64,000 nucleotides of DNA from Erythrobacter neustonensis (GTDB lineage: Bacteria > Pseudomonadota > Alphaproteobacteria > Sphingomonadales > Sphingomonadaceae), in the NCBI RefSeq assembly GCF_001663175.1, contig NZ_CP016033.1:744001-808000 (forward strand), in the 5' to 3' direction. This document shows, in pieces, positions 49,871-58,443 of the stretch (its first letter is position 1; each line of letters starts with the position of its first letter). Both the position numbers and the translations under genes were made by a program. Below the pieces are notes generated by a model. It worked only from the letters and a program-made list of their open reading frames with translations, was not told where the DNA came from and did not search any database.

Positions 49871-50293
49871 TCAGCACGATCCCGTGCGACGCGCCTCTGC
49901 GATCAGCTCGAACGGCTTTCCGGCTTGAATGCCCTGACTTTCGATCTGAACGAGCGCACCCGTTTCGCGCCTGATGCTCGTTCGCCCATAGCCGTTGGCG
50001 GGGCAAGTATACTGAACCGTCACGCGCGAGACACCATCCTCGACCACGAAACGGCTGCACCCACTCGTCCGGTGAGCCAGTTGGATCAGTTCGGCGCCCG
50101 ATCGCACGCAGATCTTGCGATCAGGCCGGACGCCGCGTTGCTTGATGGTCCATTCCCCCTTGTTCAGGGTTCCCAGCATCGCAAGCCCGCTACCTTGTGC
50201 GATCACCGGCGCTGACATACCCAGCATTGCGCCGATCACAGCAAGCCCGGCAAAGGCTGCACGGCGTGGAGAGATATCGGGGCGATACGTCAT
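49871..50293 (-). CDS. Exported DUF3617-like protein
   Basis: 140 residues with a signal peptide (cleavage near VIAQG). The mature part follows the DUF3617 plan: a GEWTIKQRGV strand early, a K-x-C-VRSGAEL segment, GCSRFVVEDGVSRVTVQYTCPANGYGRTSI, and a final RTGSC. Four cysteines probably make two periplasmic disulfides. The function of the family is unknown. Confidence 0.75.
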   Translation of the reverse strand: MTYRPDISPRRAAFAGLAVIGAMLGMSAPVIAQGSGLAMLGTLNKGEWTIKQRGVRPDRKICVRSGAELIQLAHRTSGCSRFVVEDGVSRVTVQYTCPANGYGRTSIRRETGALVQIESQGIQAGKPFELIAEARRTGSC

Positions 50294-50305
50294 GATTGTC
50301 CTGAG

Positions 50306-50320
50306 GCAGATTTCATCTGC
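50306..50320. repeat. Short hairpin GCAGAT-TTC-ATCTGC
   Basis: A perfect 6-bp stem with a 3-nt loop just upstream of the DUF3617-like gene (minus strand). It could be the end of the hslO transcript or part of a leader; no T-run follows on either side. Confidence 0.3.
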
Positions 50321-50377
50321 TGAAAATTGAATGTTTTGGTGTTTGTTGCATGTCTGGCGACGAATTTTCGCCGGGCA

Positions 50378-51277
50378 TCAAAGATCGAGTGCAAATCGCT
50401 TCGAACAGAACGCACAGTCGACCGCGATAATCCCGTCGGCGCCGCGCATCTCGTCTTGCTCGGCCGCCGGGAAGCGGGCAATCACCGATTCGTAATGCGC
50501 AGCGGTGCAGCGGCACCCGCGCGAGAGCGTCGCGCCTCGCTGGACACGCACTTCACTTTCCTCATGAAACAGCCGCCAGATGATTGCTTCGAGCGAAAGC
50601 GCAGGATCAAGCAGTTCGTCATGGCTGATCGTGCCGGACAGCACCTCGACATGCTCCCAATCGGGGTGGTCGAGCCGGGCATGCAGCCGCTCGCGCCCTT
50701 CCTCGCCATCGGGAAGGTGTTGAACCAGCAGGCCGGCAGCCATCCGCCCGTTCTTGCCCGCGCGGCTGGCCACGCGGATCAGCGTTGGAATCTGTTCCGA
50801 CTGGGTGAAATAGCTTTCGCAGGCCTCTGACAGGCTCTCACCTTCGAGCGGGACAATGCCCTGGTAACGCTGCTTGCCCTCGGTTTCAAAGGTGATCGCA
50901 AGATAGCCTTCACCAAACAGCGCCGTCAGCGAAGGATTGGCGCCAAGCGTGGCCAGCCGCTCGACGTCAAAATCGGCATAGCCCCGTACCGCGCCCGCAC
51001 GATAATCGCACACCAGCAGGCTGACGATGCCGCCTTGGGTCTGGGCCTGCAGCGTCATCTGCGCGGCCTCCCCCTTGAGCAAGCCGCCCATCAGCGTGCC
51101 CAGCACCAGTGCCTCCCCCAGAAGATGCGTGATCGGCGCGGGATAATTGTGCGCCGATAGCACCTCTTCGAGCACGCCCTCCATCCGGACGATGCGGCCG
51201 CGGGCGTTGCGCACAGGCAGGGTGAACCCCAGCAGGGTATCGGAAAAGGTTTCGGCGGGAGCGTTGGTGTCAATCAT
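50378..51277 (-). CDS. hslO: Hsp33 redox-regulated chaperone
   Basis: 299 residues. The N-terminal chaperone domain is followed by a linker and the redox-switch zinc centre formed by Cys255, Cys257 (GCRC) and Cys288, Cys291 (DCAFC). Under oxidative stress zinc is lost, disulfides form and the holdase becomes active. The gene follows argD and argF on the same strand with a 43-bp gap, the order usual in Alphaproteobacteria. Confidence 0.94.
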   Translation of the reverse strand: MIDTNAPAETFSDTLLGFTLPVRNARGRIVRMEGVLEEVLSAHNYPAPITHLLGEALVLGTLMGGLLKGEAAQMTLQAQTQGGIVSLLVCDYRAGAVRGYADFDVERLATLGANPSLTALFGEGYLAITFETEGKQRYQGIVPLEGESLSEACESYFTQSEQIPTLIRVASRAGKNGRMAAGLLVQHLPDGEEGRERLHARLDHPDWEHVEVLSGTISHDELLDPALSLEAIIWRLFHEESEVRVQRGATLSRGCRCTAAHYESVIARFPAAEQDEMRGADGIIAVDCAFCSKRFALDL

Positions 51278-51320
51278 GGCGCGCCATATGGGTATGCATG
51301 GCGCGCCGCGAAACCCCCTG

Positions 51321-52271
51321 TCAGTCGCTCAACATCCCGAAAGCCCACAAGAGCACCGATTTCTGCGCATGGATGCGGTTTTCCGCTTCATCGAAAACCA
51401 CCGATTGCGGGCCCTCGAACACGTCTTCGGCGACCTCCTCACCGACGTGCGCGGGCAGGCAGTGAAGGAAAATGGCTTCGGGCCTGGCCAGTTCCATCAG
51501 TGCGGCATCGACCTGATAGGGAGCCATCGCCGCAAGCTTGGCCTCGGCATGAGCCTGCCCCATCGAAATCCACGTGTCGGTGACGATCACATCGGCATCG
51601 CGCGAAGCGATCTGCGCGTCCTGCGTCAGCGTGATGCGCGCTCCGCCAGCGCGGGCCAGAGCGACGAAGGCCGGATCGGGTTCATAACCCGCCGGCGTTG
51701 CAACGCGCACGTTGAACTTCATCAGGCCGGCCGCCTCGAGGATCGAGTGGAGCACGTTGTTGCCATCCCCGAACCAGGCGACTTCCAGCCCCGGAAGCGC
51801 CTTGCCGTGTTCGATCACGGTCAGCAGATCGGCGACGATCTGGCACGGATGCGACATGTCGGTAAGGCCGTTGATGACGGGCACCGCCGCATGCGCGGCC
51901 ATCTCCTCGATCTTGGCGTGGTCGTCGGTGCGCAGCATGATGCCATCGACCATCCGGCTGAGCACGCGCGCGGTATCCGCGATGCTTTCCCCCCGACCCA
52001 GCTGGCTCGATGACGAATCGAGCAGCAGCACCGTGCCGCCAAGCTGGCGCATCGCGATGTCGAAACTGACCCGCGTGCGGGTGGAGTTCTTCTCGAACAC
52101 CAGCGCCAGCACGCGGCCTTGAAGCGGCGCATCGGGATCGGGTGCACCCTTGGGCAGGCCCTGACGCGCGGCCTTGCGGCCGATCGCGTCATTGATCATC
52201 GCCGCAATCCCATCCCCCCCGGCATCACCGAGATTGAGGAAATGGCGGGTCGCACCCGATCCTGCCGTCAT
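51321..52271 (-). CDS. argF: Ornithine carbamoyltransferase
   Basis: 316 residues. Carbamoyl-phosphate binding STRTR (63-67), HPCQ near 142-145, and the ornithine-side HCLP ([13 protein letters not shown]) near 277. It makes citrulline from ornithine and carbamoyl phosphate in arginine synthesis; a trimer in the cytoplasm. Start ATG 52271 lies in the argD stop (ATGA overlap), which rules out the longer frame reaching 52805. Confidence 0.95.
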   Translation of the reverse strand: MTAGSGATRHFLNLGDAGGDGIAAMINDAIGRKAARQGLPKGAPDPDAPLQGRVLALVFEKNSTRTRVSFDIAMRQLGGTVLLLDSSSSQLGRGESIADTARVLSRMVDGIMLRTDDHAKIEEMAAHAAVPVINGLTDMSHPCQIVADLLTVIEHGKALPGLEVAWFGDGNNVLHSILEAAGLMKFNVRVATPAGYEPDPAFVALARAGGARITLTQDAQIASRDADVIVTDTWISMGQAHAEAKLAAMAPYQVDAALMELARPEAIFLHCLPAHVGEEVAEDVFEGPQSVVFDEAENRIHAQKSVLLWAFGMLSD

Positions 52272-53467
52272 GCTGCCTCGGGCACCTTGAAGCTGGCCGC
52301 GCCGGCGGACAGCTTGTCGAAGAATTCGTCCATTTCGGCATCCCCGATCACCAGCGGCGGGATGATGCGGATCGTGTTGTCGCCCGCAGCCACCGTCAGA
52401 AGCTGGTGGTTGTCGCGCAGGTGGACGTAAAACGGCCGGCTCTCCATCTTCATCTTGATGCCGAGCATCAGGCCCTTGCCCCGCACCAGTTCGAACAGTT
52501 CGGGATAATTGCCGATGAACTGCTCGAGCCGCGCGCGCAGGCGCTCGCCCTTGTCCGCCACCTCTCCAAGGAAGTCGTCGTTGGCGACCGCTTGCATCAC
52601 GGCCATCCCCGCCGCCATCGCCAGCGGATTGCCGCCATAGGTCGATCCGTGCGTGCCGAAGGTCATGCCCCGCGCTGCATGTTCGGTCGCGATGCATGCG
52701 CCGAGCGGGAAACCGCCTCCGATGCCCTTGGCGGTTGCCAGAATATCGGGCGTGATGCCGTAGTGCTCGTAAGCGTAAAGCTTGCCCGTGCGCGCGACGC
52801 CGCACTGCACCTCGTCGAGGATCAGCATCAGACCATGCTCGTCGCAGAGCGCGCGCAGGCCCGCCATGAATTCCTGCGAGGCAGGGCGAATGCCGCCTTC
52901 GCCCTGGATCGGCTCGACCAGAATGCCCGCGGTCTGCGGTCCGATCAGCGCCTTTGCGGCCTCGAGATCGTCAAACGGCGCATACTTGAACCCGGCGAGC
53001 AGCGGCGAGAAGCCGTGGTGCATCTTTTCCTGATTCGACGCGCTGATCGTCGCCATCGTGCGGCCGTGGAAGGCGTTGTGGAAGGTGATGATCTCGAACC
53101 GGCCCTTGTCGCCCGCATCGCCCGCGTTCTGATGGAACGCGCGCGCGGTCTTGATCGCGCATTCGACCGCTTCGGCGCCCGAATTGGTGAAGAACACCGT
53201 GTCGCCGAAGGTCTTGTCGACCAGCCACTGGGCCAGCTCTTCGCCTTGCGGACTGCCATACAGGTTCGAGACGTGCATCAGCGTCGCCGCCTGCTTCTGG
53301 ATCGCCCCGATCAGCCCTTCGTGCGAATGGCCGAGCAGGTTCACCGCGATCCCACTGGCAAAATCGAGATAGCGCGTGCCGTCCTCGCCGATCAGATGGC
53401 AGTGCTCACCGCGCACCGGCCTCACGCCGCAGCGCGGGTAAACGGGCATGAGCGGAGTAATCGACAT
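52268..53467 (-). CDS. argD: Acetylornithine (and succinyl-diaminopimelate) aminotransferase
   Basis: 399 residues. Class III PLP aminotransferase: the cofactor loop [40 protein letters not shown] with the ring-binding Asp, and the Schiff-base Lys in [15 protein letters not shown] near residue 250; [10 protein letters not shown] closes the active site. It converts N-acetylglutamate semialdehyde to N-acetylornithine. ATG 53467 is chosen ([13 protein letters not shown]); ATG 53473 two codons earlier is equally near the AGGAAG site. Co-translated with argF. Confidence 0.94.
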   Translation of the reverse strand: MSITPLMPVYPRCGVRPVRGEHCHLIGEDGTRYLDFASGIAVNLLGHSHEGLIGAIQKQAATLMHVSNLYGSPQGEELAQWLVDKTFGDTVFFTNSGAEAVECAIKTARAFHQNAGDAGDKGRFEIITFHNAFHGRTMATISASNQEKMHHGFSPLLAGFKYAPFDDLEAAKALIGPQTAGILVEPIQGEGGIRPASQEFMAGLRALCDEHGLMLILDEVQCGVARTGKLYAYEHYGITPDILATAKGIGGGFPLGACIATEHAARGMTFGTHGSTYGGNPLAMAAGMAVMQAVANDDFLGEVADKGERLRARLEQFIGNYPELFELVRGKGLMLGIKMKMESRPFYVHLRDNHQLLTVAAGDNTIRIIPPLVIGDAEMDEFFDKLSAGAASFKVPEAA

Positions 53468-53606
53468 GGGCATCACTTCCTGAAATTGAGAAATCTGAAG
53501 GGGATGGAAACGCAAATGGCGGCTCTGAACCAGAGCCGCCATCCGCTTTACCGTGTAATCTTCCGGCTGCCCGTGGTCAAACTTGCGGGGAGCCGGAGCG
53601 GCTGGA

Positions 53607-54377
53607 TCAGCCTTCGATCGGTGCCAGATTGACGGCGGAATGCTTTCCGCGTCGATCGACTTCGAGATCGAATTCGTAACGCTCGCCTTCGTTCAGCGCC
53701 GACAGGCCCGAACGCTCGACCGCGCTGATGTGCACGAAGGCATCGGGCTGGCCATCATCGCGGACGAGGAAGCCGAAGCCCTTCATCGCGTTGAAGAACT
53801 TGACCGTGCCCTTGGCGCGTTCGCCGGTGAGCTCGCGCTGCGGAGCAGCGGGCTTGGCCGCAACAGCGATGACATCGCCGACAACCTGCAGATCCTGCGC
53901 CGACACCTTGCCGCCGCGGTCCACGAGGTTGTATTGCAGTTCCTGCCCTTCGGCGAGGCCTTCGAGGCCCGCACGTTCGACCGCGCTGATGTGCACGAAC
54001 ACATCTTCACCGCCGCCATCCTGCTGGATGAAGCCGAAACCCTTCTGGCTGTTAAAGAACTTCACGGTGCCCTTGCCGGTGCCCACGATCTGGGCGGGCA
54101 TGCGGGTGAAACCACCGCCGCCACCGCCGCCGGGGCCACCCGGACCACGCGGGCCGCCGCCGAAGCCGCCACCGCCGCGCGGAGCACCGCCGCCACCGCC
54201 ATAGCGATCACCGCCACCGCCGCCGCCAAAGCGATCGCCGCCGCCGCCGAAGCGATCACCGCCGAAGTCGCGCGGGGGCGAGTAACCATCGTTGCCGCCA
54301 CCAAACGGATCGAAATTGTCTTCGCCGAAACCGTCGCGCTTGTCGCGGCCGCGCCGGCGTCCCCTATCGTAACCCAT
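53607..54377 (-). CDS. Cold-shock protein with two CSDs and a glycine-rich N-terminal tail
   Basis: 256 residues. Residues 1-90 are low-complexity Gly/Arg/Asp/Pro sequence (GGGDRFGGGG-like repeats with scattered RGG/YGG), followed by two cold-shock domains: KGTVKFFNSQKGFGFIQQD...DVFVHISAVERAGL and KGTVKFFNAMKGFGFLVRD...DAFVHISAVERSGL, each with RNP1 (KGFGF) and RNP2 (VFVHI or AFVHI). It binds single-stranded RNA/DNA and may melt mRNA structure. Alphaproteobacterial CspA-type proteins with two CSDs exist, but the long RGG-like head is more reminiscent of eukaryotic RNA-granule proteins. Confidence 0.9.
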   Translation of the reverse strand: MGYDRGRRRGRDKRDGFGEDNFDPFGGGNDGYSPPRDFGGDRFGGGGDRFGGGGGGDRYGGGGGAPRGGGGFGGGPRGPGGPGGGGGGGFTRMPAQIVGTGKGTVKFFNSQKGFGFIQQDGGGEDVFVHISAVERAGLEGLAEGQELQYNLVDRGGKVSAQDLQVVGDVIAVAAKPAAPQRELTGERAKGTVKFFNAMKGFGFLVRDDGQPDAFVHISAVERSGLSALNEGERYEFDLEVDRRGKHSAVNLAPIEG

Positions 54378-54639
54378 AGATCAGTACGTACCTTGCCTCA
54401 CTGCCCGCCTTCCAGGATGCCGGTGTGTGGACAGTGAGCCGCACCGGACACAGACGCGCCGAGCTTGTGGGCCGGTGCGCACGTGGGATCATGTATAGCG
54501 CACAAAAGATTGCTTTGCGAACGAATTTACCGAACCATTCGGCGGCCCCCGTGGCGCACCATGATCGGCCATGCTTGTGCCGGTGCCTGGCATTCGGCAT
54601 GAAGATTGCCGCACTCCTTGCACAATGACAGGCATCCCC

Positions 54640-55071
54640 ATGAGCGATTTTCGTCGGCTGAACGACAATATCTATGTAAGTCAACAACTTGAACTTGCAG
54701 ACATCGAAGCGGCGCGCGCGCTCGGCGTGGGCCTGATCGTCAACAATCGCCCCGATGGCGAGGAACCCTCGGCACCGCAAGGCGATGCCATCGAAGCCGC
54801 AAGCGCGGCGGCGGGCATCAATTATCTGGCGATCCCGGTCGGCCATTCGGGGTTCAGCGAGCCGCAGGTCGACGCGATGATCGCTGCGATGGAGCAGGCC
54901 GAGGGCCCGATTCTCGCCTATTGCCGATCGGGCACGCGGTCCACGCTGCTGTGGGCGCTCGCCAGCGCCAAGCAGGGCGAAAGCCCCGATACCATCGCCC
55001 GCAGCGCCGCGCAGGCCGGCTACGATATCGGCCCGGTGCGCGCGATGGTCGACATGCTCAGCCAGCGCTGA
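54640..55071 (+). CDS. TIGR01244-family phosphatase/sulfurtransferase-like protein
   Basis: 143 residues. FRRLNDNIYVSQQLELADIEAARALGVGLIVNNRPDGEEPSAPQGD is the family opening (read in pieces), and ILAYCRSGTRSTLLWALA gives the Cys-x4-Arg catalytic loop. The family includes the beta-lactamase-hydrolase-like protein (Blh) N-terminal domain and dual-specificity-phosphatase-like enzymes of unknown substrate, some linked to sulfide metabolism. ATG 54640 is preferred; ATG 54625 is possible. It overlaps nothing and is followed by a small membrane protein gene after 12 bp. Confidence 0.8.
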   Translation: MSDFRRLNDNIYVSQQLELADIEAARALGVGLIVNNRPDGEEPSAPQGDAIEAASAAAGINYLAIPVGHSGFSEPQVDAMIAAMEQAEGPILAYCRSGTRSTLLWALASAKQGESPDTIARSAAQAGYDIGPVRAMVDMLSQR

Positions 55072-55083
55072 GGCATCATCGGC

Positions 55084-55497
55084 GTGGAGCTTCTGGTGCA
55101 GACGGCGGGCTCGCTTGTCGCGATCCTCGCGCTCGCGGGGCTGGCGTGGTGGATGAAGCTTGGCGGATCGGCAGCGCTCGACAGCGAGGAGGCGGTGCGC
55201 CGCGCCGCGGGCGAGACGCTAGACGGTTTCGATCCGGTTGAGAGCGCGTTTGACGGGAAGGCCGCGATCACGCGCGATGCGCAAGGGCGGATCATGGTGA
55301 TCAAGCGGCATGGCAACCGCTTTGCCGGACGCGTGCTCGGTCCGCAGGCCACTGCCGGTGTCTGGCAGGATCCTGGCCACCGCGCGCTGCGGATCGACAG
55401 CGGCGAGCGGCGTTTTGGCGTCGTCTTTCTCGATATCCCCGCGCCCGAGACTTGGGTCGAGGCAGTCAATCGGGTAAAGACGCGGGCGGATGCCTGA
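55084..55497 (+). CDS. Membrane-anchored protein of unknown function
   Basis: 137 residues from a GTG start. One N-terminal transmembrane helix (SLVAILALAGLAWWMKLGG) and a soluble domain with ETLDGFDPVESAFDGKAAITRDAQGRIMVIKRHGNRFAGR and a late VVFLDIPAPETWVEAV. I do not know the family by name; similar proteins stand next to sterol-desaturase-like genes in relatives as far as I recall. The stop overlaps the following gene's start by 8 bp. Confidence 0.7.
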   Translation: MELLVQTAGSLVAILALAGLAWWMKLGGSAALDSEEAVRRAAGETLDGFDPVESAFDGKAAITRDAQGRIMVIKRHGNRFAGRVLGPQATAGVWQDPGHRALRIDSGERRFGVVFLDIPAPETWVEAVNRVKTRADA

Positions 55498-56449
55498 TTT
55501 CAACCCCACCCAATACGCCGTTCCGCTGTTCGTGGTGGCAGTGCTGGCCGAGATGATCTGGGCCAAGCTGCGCGCGCCCGAAGCCTACGAGCCGCGCGAC
55601 ACGCTCGTCAGTCTCGCGTTCGGCCTCGGCTCGACCGTGGCTGGCGCGCTGCTCGGCGGGTTCGCGCTCACGTTGTTCATCAAGGCCTATGATTATCGCA
55701 TCTTCGATTTCGGCCCGCAATGGTGGGCGGTGTGGTGGGCCTGGCCGGTGTGCTTCGTGCTCGACGATCTCAAATATTACTGGGTTCACCGCGCCGGTCA
55801 CCGCATCCGCTGGATGTGGGCGAGCCATGTGAACCACCACTCATCGCAGCACTACAATCTGTCGACCGCGCTGCGGCAGTCGTGGACAGGGGCGCTGACC
55901 TTCGGCTTTCTCTTCGCCGTGCCATTGGTGCTGCTCGGCTTTCACCCCGCGATGATCGCGATCTGCGGCGGGCTCAACCTGATCTATCAGTTCTGGATTC
56001 ACACCGAGGCGATTCGCCGGATGCCCCGATGGTTCGAAGCGGTGATGAACACGCCCAGTCACCACCGCGTCCACCACGCGACCAACCCGCGCTATCTCGA
56101 CACGAACTACGCGGGCGTATTCATCGTCTGGGACAAGCTGTTCGGCACCTTCACGCCGGAAGTCGATGACGAGAAGATCCGCTACGGGATCGTCAAGCAA
56201 TTGGGCAGCTTCAACCTCCTGTGGGCGGTGTTCCACGAGTGGATCGGGATGCTGACCGACATCTGGCGCGCCCCCTGGAAACACAAGCTGTCCTATCTGC
56301 TGCGCGAACCCGGCTGGAGCCACGATGGCAGCCGCGAGACGAGCGACATGATCCGGGCGAAGTGGCAGGCGCGGGTCGGCACTGTTGCACCACTCGCAAC
56401 TTCGGTAGCGGATCGAAACCCGATTGCCGGCGAGCAGGAAGCTGCCTAA
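55490..56449 (+). CDS. Sterol desaturase / fatty acid hydroxylase superfamily protein
   Basis: 319 residues, four to five transmembrane segments, and di-iron His motifs HRAGH (WVHRAGH near 105), HVNHHSSQHYN near 117-127 and HHRVHH near 196-201. It uses O2 to hydroxylate or desaturate a membrane lipid; in sphingolipid producers a sphinganine or fatty-acid hydroxylase role is possible, though the gene is 11 kb from spt. ATG 55490 overlaps the upstream membrane-protein gene by 8 bp. Confidence 0.87.
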   Translation: MPDFNPTQYAVPLFVVAVLAEMIWAKLRAPEAYEPRDTLVSLAFGLGSTVAGALLGGFALTLFIKAYDYRIFDFGPQWWAVWWAWPVCFVLDDLKYYWVHRAGHRIRWMWASHVNHHSSQHYNLSTALRQSWTGALTFGFLFAVPLVLLGFHPAMIAICGGLNLIYQFWIHTEAIRRMPRWFEAVMNTPSHHRVHHATNPRYLDTNYAGVFIVWDKLFGTFTPEVDDEKIRYGIVKQLGSFNLLWAVFHEWIGMLTDIWRAPWKHKLSYLLREPGWSHDGSRETSDMIRAKWQARVGTVAPLATSVADRNPIAGEQEAA

Positions 56450-56471
56450 TCTCCCGCCAAAGGGAGAGAAC

Positions 56472-58055
56472 ATGGAAAGCTTCGACTACATCGTCATCGG
56501 CGGTGGCAGCGCTGGCAGCGCGGTGGCCGGACGCCTCGCAGTGGACGGCACGCGCCGCGTGTGCCTGCTCGAAGCGGGCGGCACCAACGACAACGTCTGG
56601 GTCAAGACGCCGGGCTTCATGCCCTTCATTCCCGAAAAGTCGAATTACCGCTACGAAACGGTACCGCAAAAGGGCCTGAACGGGCGCATCGGATACCAGC
56701 CGCGCGGACGCGGGCTTGGCGGGTCGTCTGCCATCAACGCGATGATCTATATCCGCGGCAACCGCTTGGATTACGACAACTGGGCTGCGCAAGGCTGCAC
56801 CGGCTGGGCTTATGACGATGTGCTGCCCTACTTCCGGCGTGCCGAAGCGAACGAACGCGGGGGCGACGATTTCCACGGCGCGGGCGGGCCCTTGTTCGTC
56901 GAGGACCAGAAGCACGCCAATCCCACAAGCCACGCCTTTGTCGATGCGGCCGCCGCGCTGCAACTGCGCACCAATGCCGATTTCAATGGCGCGCGGCAGG
57001 ATGGCTTCGGCATCTACCAGGTCACCCAGCACAAGGGCGAACGCTGGTCTGCGGCGCGCGCCTATGTCGAACCCGTGCGCGGCAGCGGCAATTTCACGGT
57101 CCGCACCGATACGCTGGTCGAAAAGCTGGTGATCGAAGGGAAGCGCGTTACCGGGGTGCAAGTCCGGCGCGGCGGCAAGTCCGAGACCCTGCTGGCCCGG
57201 CGCGGCGTGGTGCTAAGCGCGGGCGCCTTCAACTCGCCTCAGATATTGATGCTTTCGGGCATCGGCCCGGCTGACCATCTCAAGTCGCACGGGATCGACG
57301 TGGTGCTGGATCGCCCCGCGGTGGGGGCCAATCTTCAGGACCACATCGACTATGTTTCGGGCTGGGAAACGCGGAGCGATGTGCCGATCGGCAGCAGCCT
57401 CAAGGGCACGCTGCGCATGGCCGCCGCGGTGCTCGAACATCGCCGCAAGCGCAGCGGGGTGATGACCACCCCCTATGCCGAAGCGGGCGGTTTCTGGACC
57501 GTGATGCCCGATAGCCCCGCCCCCGATGTGCAGTGGCACTTCGTTCCCGCGGTGCTCGAAGATCACGGGCGCGAGAAAGTGAAGGGGCACGGCTTTTCAA
57601 TCCACGCCTGCGTGCTGCGTCCCGAAAGCCGCGGGACGGTGCGGCTGGGTTCGGCCGATGCCGCCGCAGCGCCGGTGATCGACCCCAACTTCCTTGATGA
57701 CGAGCGCGACATCGCGGTCTTGCGCGCCGGCGTGCGCCTGTCGCATCGGATCGTCGATACGCCGCCGATGCAGGCCTTCGGTCCGCGCGACCGCCACCCG
57801 GTCAACCTCGACGATGATGCCGCGCTCGATGCGATGATCCGCAGCCGCGCGGACACGGTCTATCACCCGGTCGGCACCTGCCGGATGGGGAGCGACGCCG
57901 ACGCCGTGGTCGATCCGACGCTGCGCCTCAACGGGATCGACGGCTTGTGGGTTGCCGATGCGAGCGTCATGCCCAAACTGGTCAGCGGCAATACCAATGC
58001 GCCGAGCATCATGATCGGCGAACGGTGTGCGGACTTCGTGATGGCGCGTGAATAG
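56472..58055 (+). CDS. GMC family FAD oxidoreductase (choline/alcohol dehydrogenase-like)
   Basis: 527 residues. ADP-binding GGGSAGSAVAGRL (11-23), GMC signature 1 GRGLGGSSAINAMIYIRG near 80-98, signature 2 SAGAFNSPQILMLSGIGP near 252-269, and the C-terminal HPVGTCRMG with the catalytic His and LWVADASVMPKLVSGNTNAPS. It oxidises a primary alcohol to the aldehyde with FAD. ATG 56472 follows AGGGAGAGAAC. No betaine aldehyde dehydrogenase is adjacent, so choline is not especially likely as substrate. Confidence 0.92.
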   Translation: MESFDYIVIGGGSAGSAVAGRLAVDGTRRVCLLEAGGTNDNVWVKTPGFMPFIPEKSNYRYETVPQKGLNGRIGYQPRGRGLGGSSAINAMIYIRGNRLDYDNWAAQGCTGWAYDDVLPYFRRAEANERGGDDFHGAGGPLFVEDQKHANPTSHAFVDAAAALQLRTNADFNGARQDGFGIYQVTQHKGERWSAARAYVEPVRGSGNFTVRTDTLVEKLVIEGKRVTGVQVRRGGKSETLLARRGVVLSAGAFNSPQILMLSGIGPADHLKSHGIDVVLDRPAVGANLQDHIDYVSGWETRSDVPIGSSLKGTLRMAAAVLEHRRKRSGVMTTPYAEAGGFWTVMPDSPAPDVQWHFVPAVLEDHGREKVKGHGFSIHACVLRPESRGTVRLGSADAAAAPVIDPNFLDDERDIAVLRAGVRLSHRIVDTPPMQAFGPRDRHPVNLDDDAALDAMIRSRADTVYHPVGTCRMGSDADAVVDPTLRLNGIDGLWVADASVMPKLVSGNTNAPSIMIGERCADFVMARE

Positions 58056-58308
58056 TTGACGCCCTCAAGCACCGGGCGCGGGCCATCCGGCCCGTCTGGC
58101 TTTCGCGCCATTAGGCGCGGCGGCCGTCCGGCCTTGCGGTCGCTTCGCGCCCGAAAAAGCAACCTCCTTCACCATTGGCGCTGACCCGGCCCGCCGCAGG
58201 ACGGGCCGCAAGCGCGAACGCGCGCCCGGAGGGGTGGCCCGCAGGGCCGGCCTGGAGGAAAGACAAGCGCGCGGATGCGCGCGCCGCCGTTTGAGGCCAA
58301 ACGAGAAC

Positions 58309-58342
58309 AAAAAAGGGCCGGAGCGCTTGCGCTGCTCCGGCC
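58309..58342 (-). terminator. Intrinsic terminator of the glnK-amtB operon
   Basis: Read on the minus strand, GGCCGGAGC (58342-58334) pairs with GCTCCGGCC (58324-58316) around a 9-nt loop and is followed by CTTTTTT. It lies about 100 bp after the amtB stop. Confidence 0.85.
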
Positions 58343-58379
58343 GTCATCAGTTTGTTCGTTCGCAGGAGGAACAAGGTGA

Positions 58380-58425
58380 GGCGGGGGGAGTGGAGAGAGA
58401 GGGAGAGAGAGGCCCTCCCCCCGCC
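58380..58425. repeat. 11-bp inverted repeat with purine-only loop after amtB
   Basis: GGCGGGGGGAG (58380-58390) and CTCCCCCCGCC (58415-58425) are perfect complements; the 24-nt loop is almost purely purine (GGAGAGAGAGGGAGAGAGAG). It may act as a second hairpin ahead of the terminator or as an mRNA 3'-end protector. Confidence 0.5.
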
Positions 58426-58443
58426 AAGCTTGGTGGAGAGGGG

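Larger units (their letters stand above)
58056..58443. other. 388-bp gene-free region of GC hairpins between the GMC and amtB genes
   Basis: I see no gene. The region holds several perfect short inverted repeats: CGGGCC/GGCCCG (58079-58094), CGCGCC/GGCGCG (58104-58119), GGCCC-GCAGGGCC (58236-58248, also found inverted at 33549-33561), the amtB terminator (58309-58342) and an 11-bp stem around a purine-rich loop (58380-58425). It serves as a convergent boundary between a plus- and a minus-strand unit. Confidence 0.6.
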
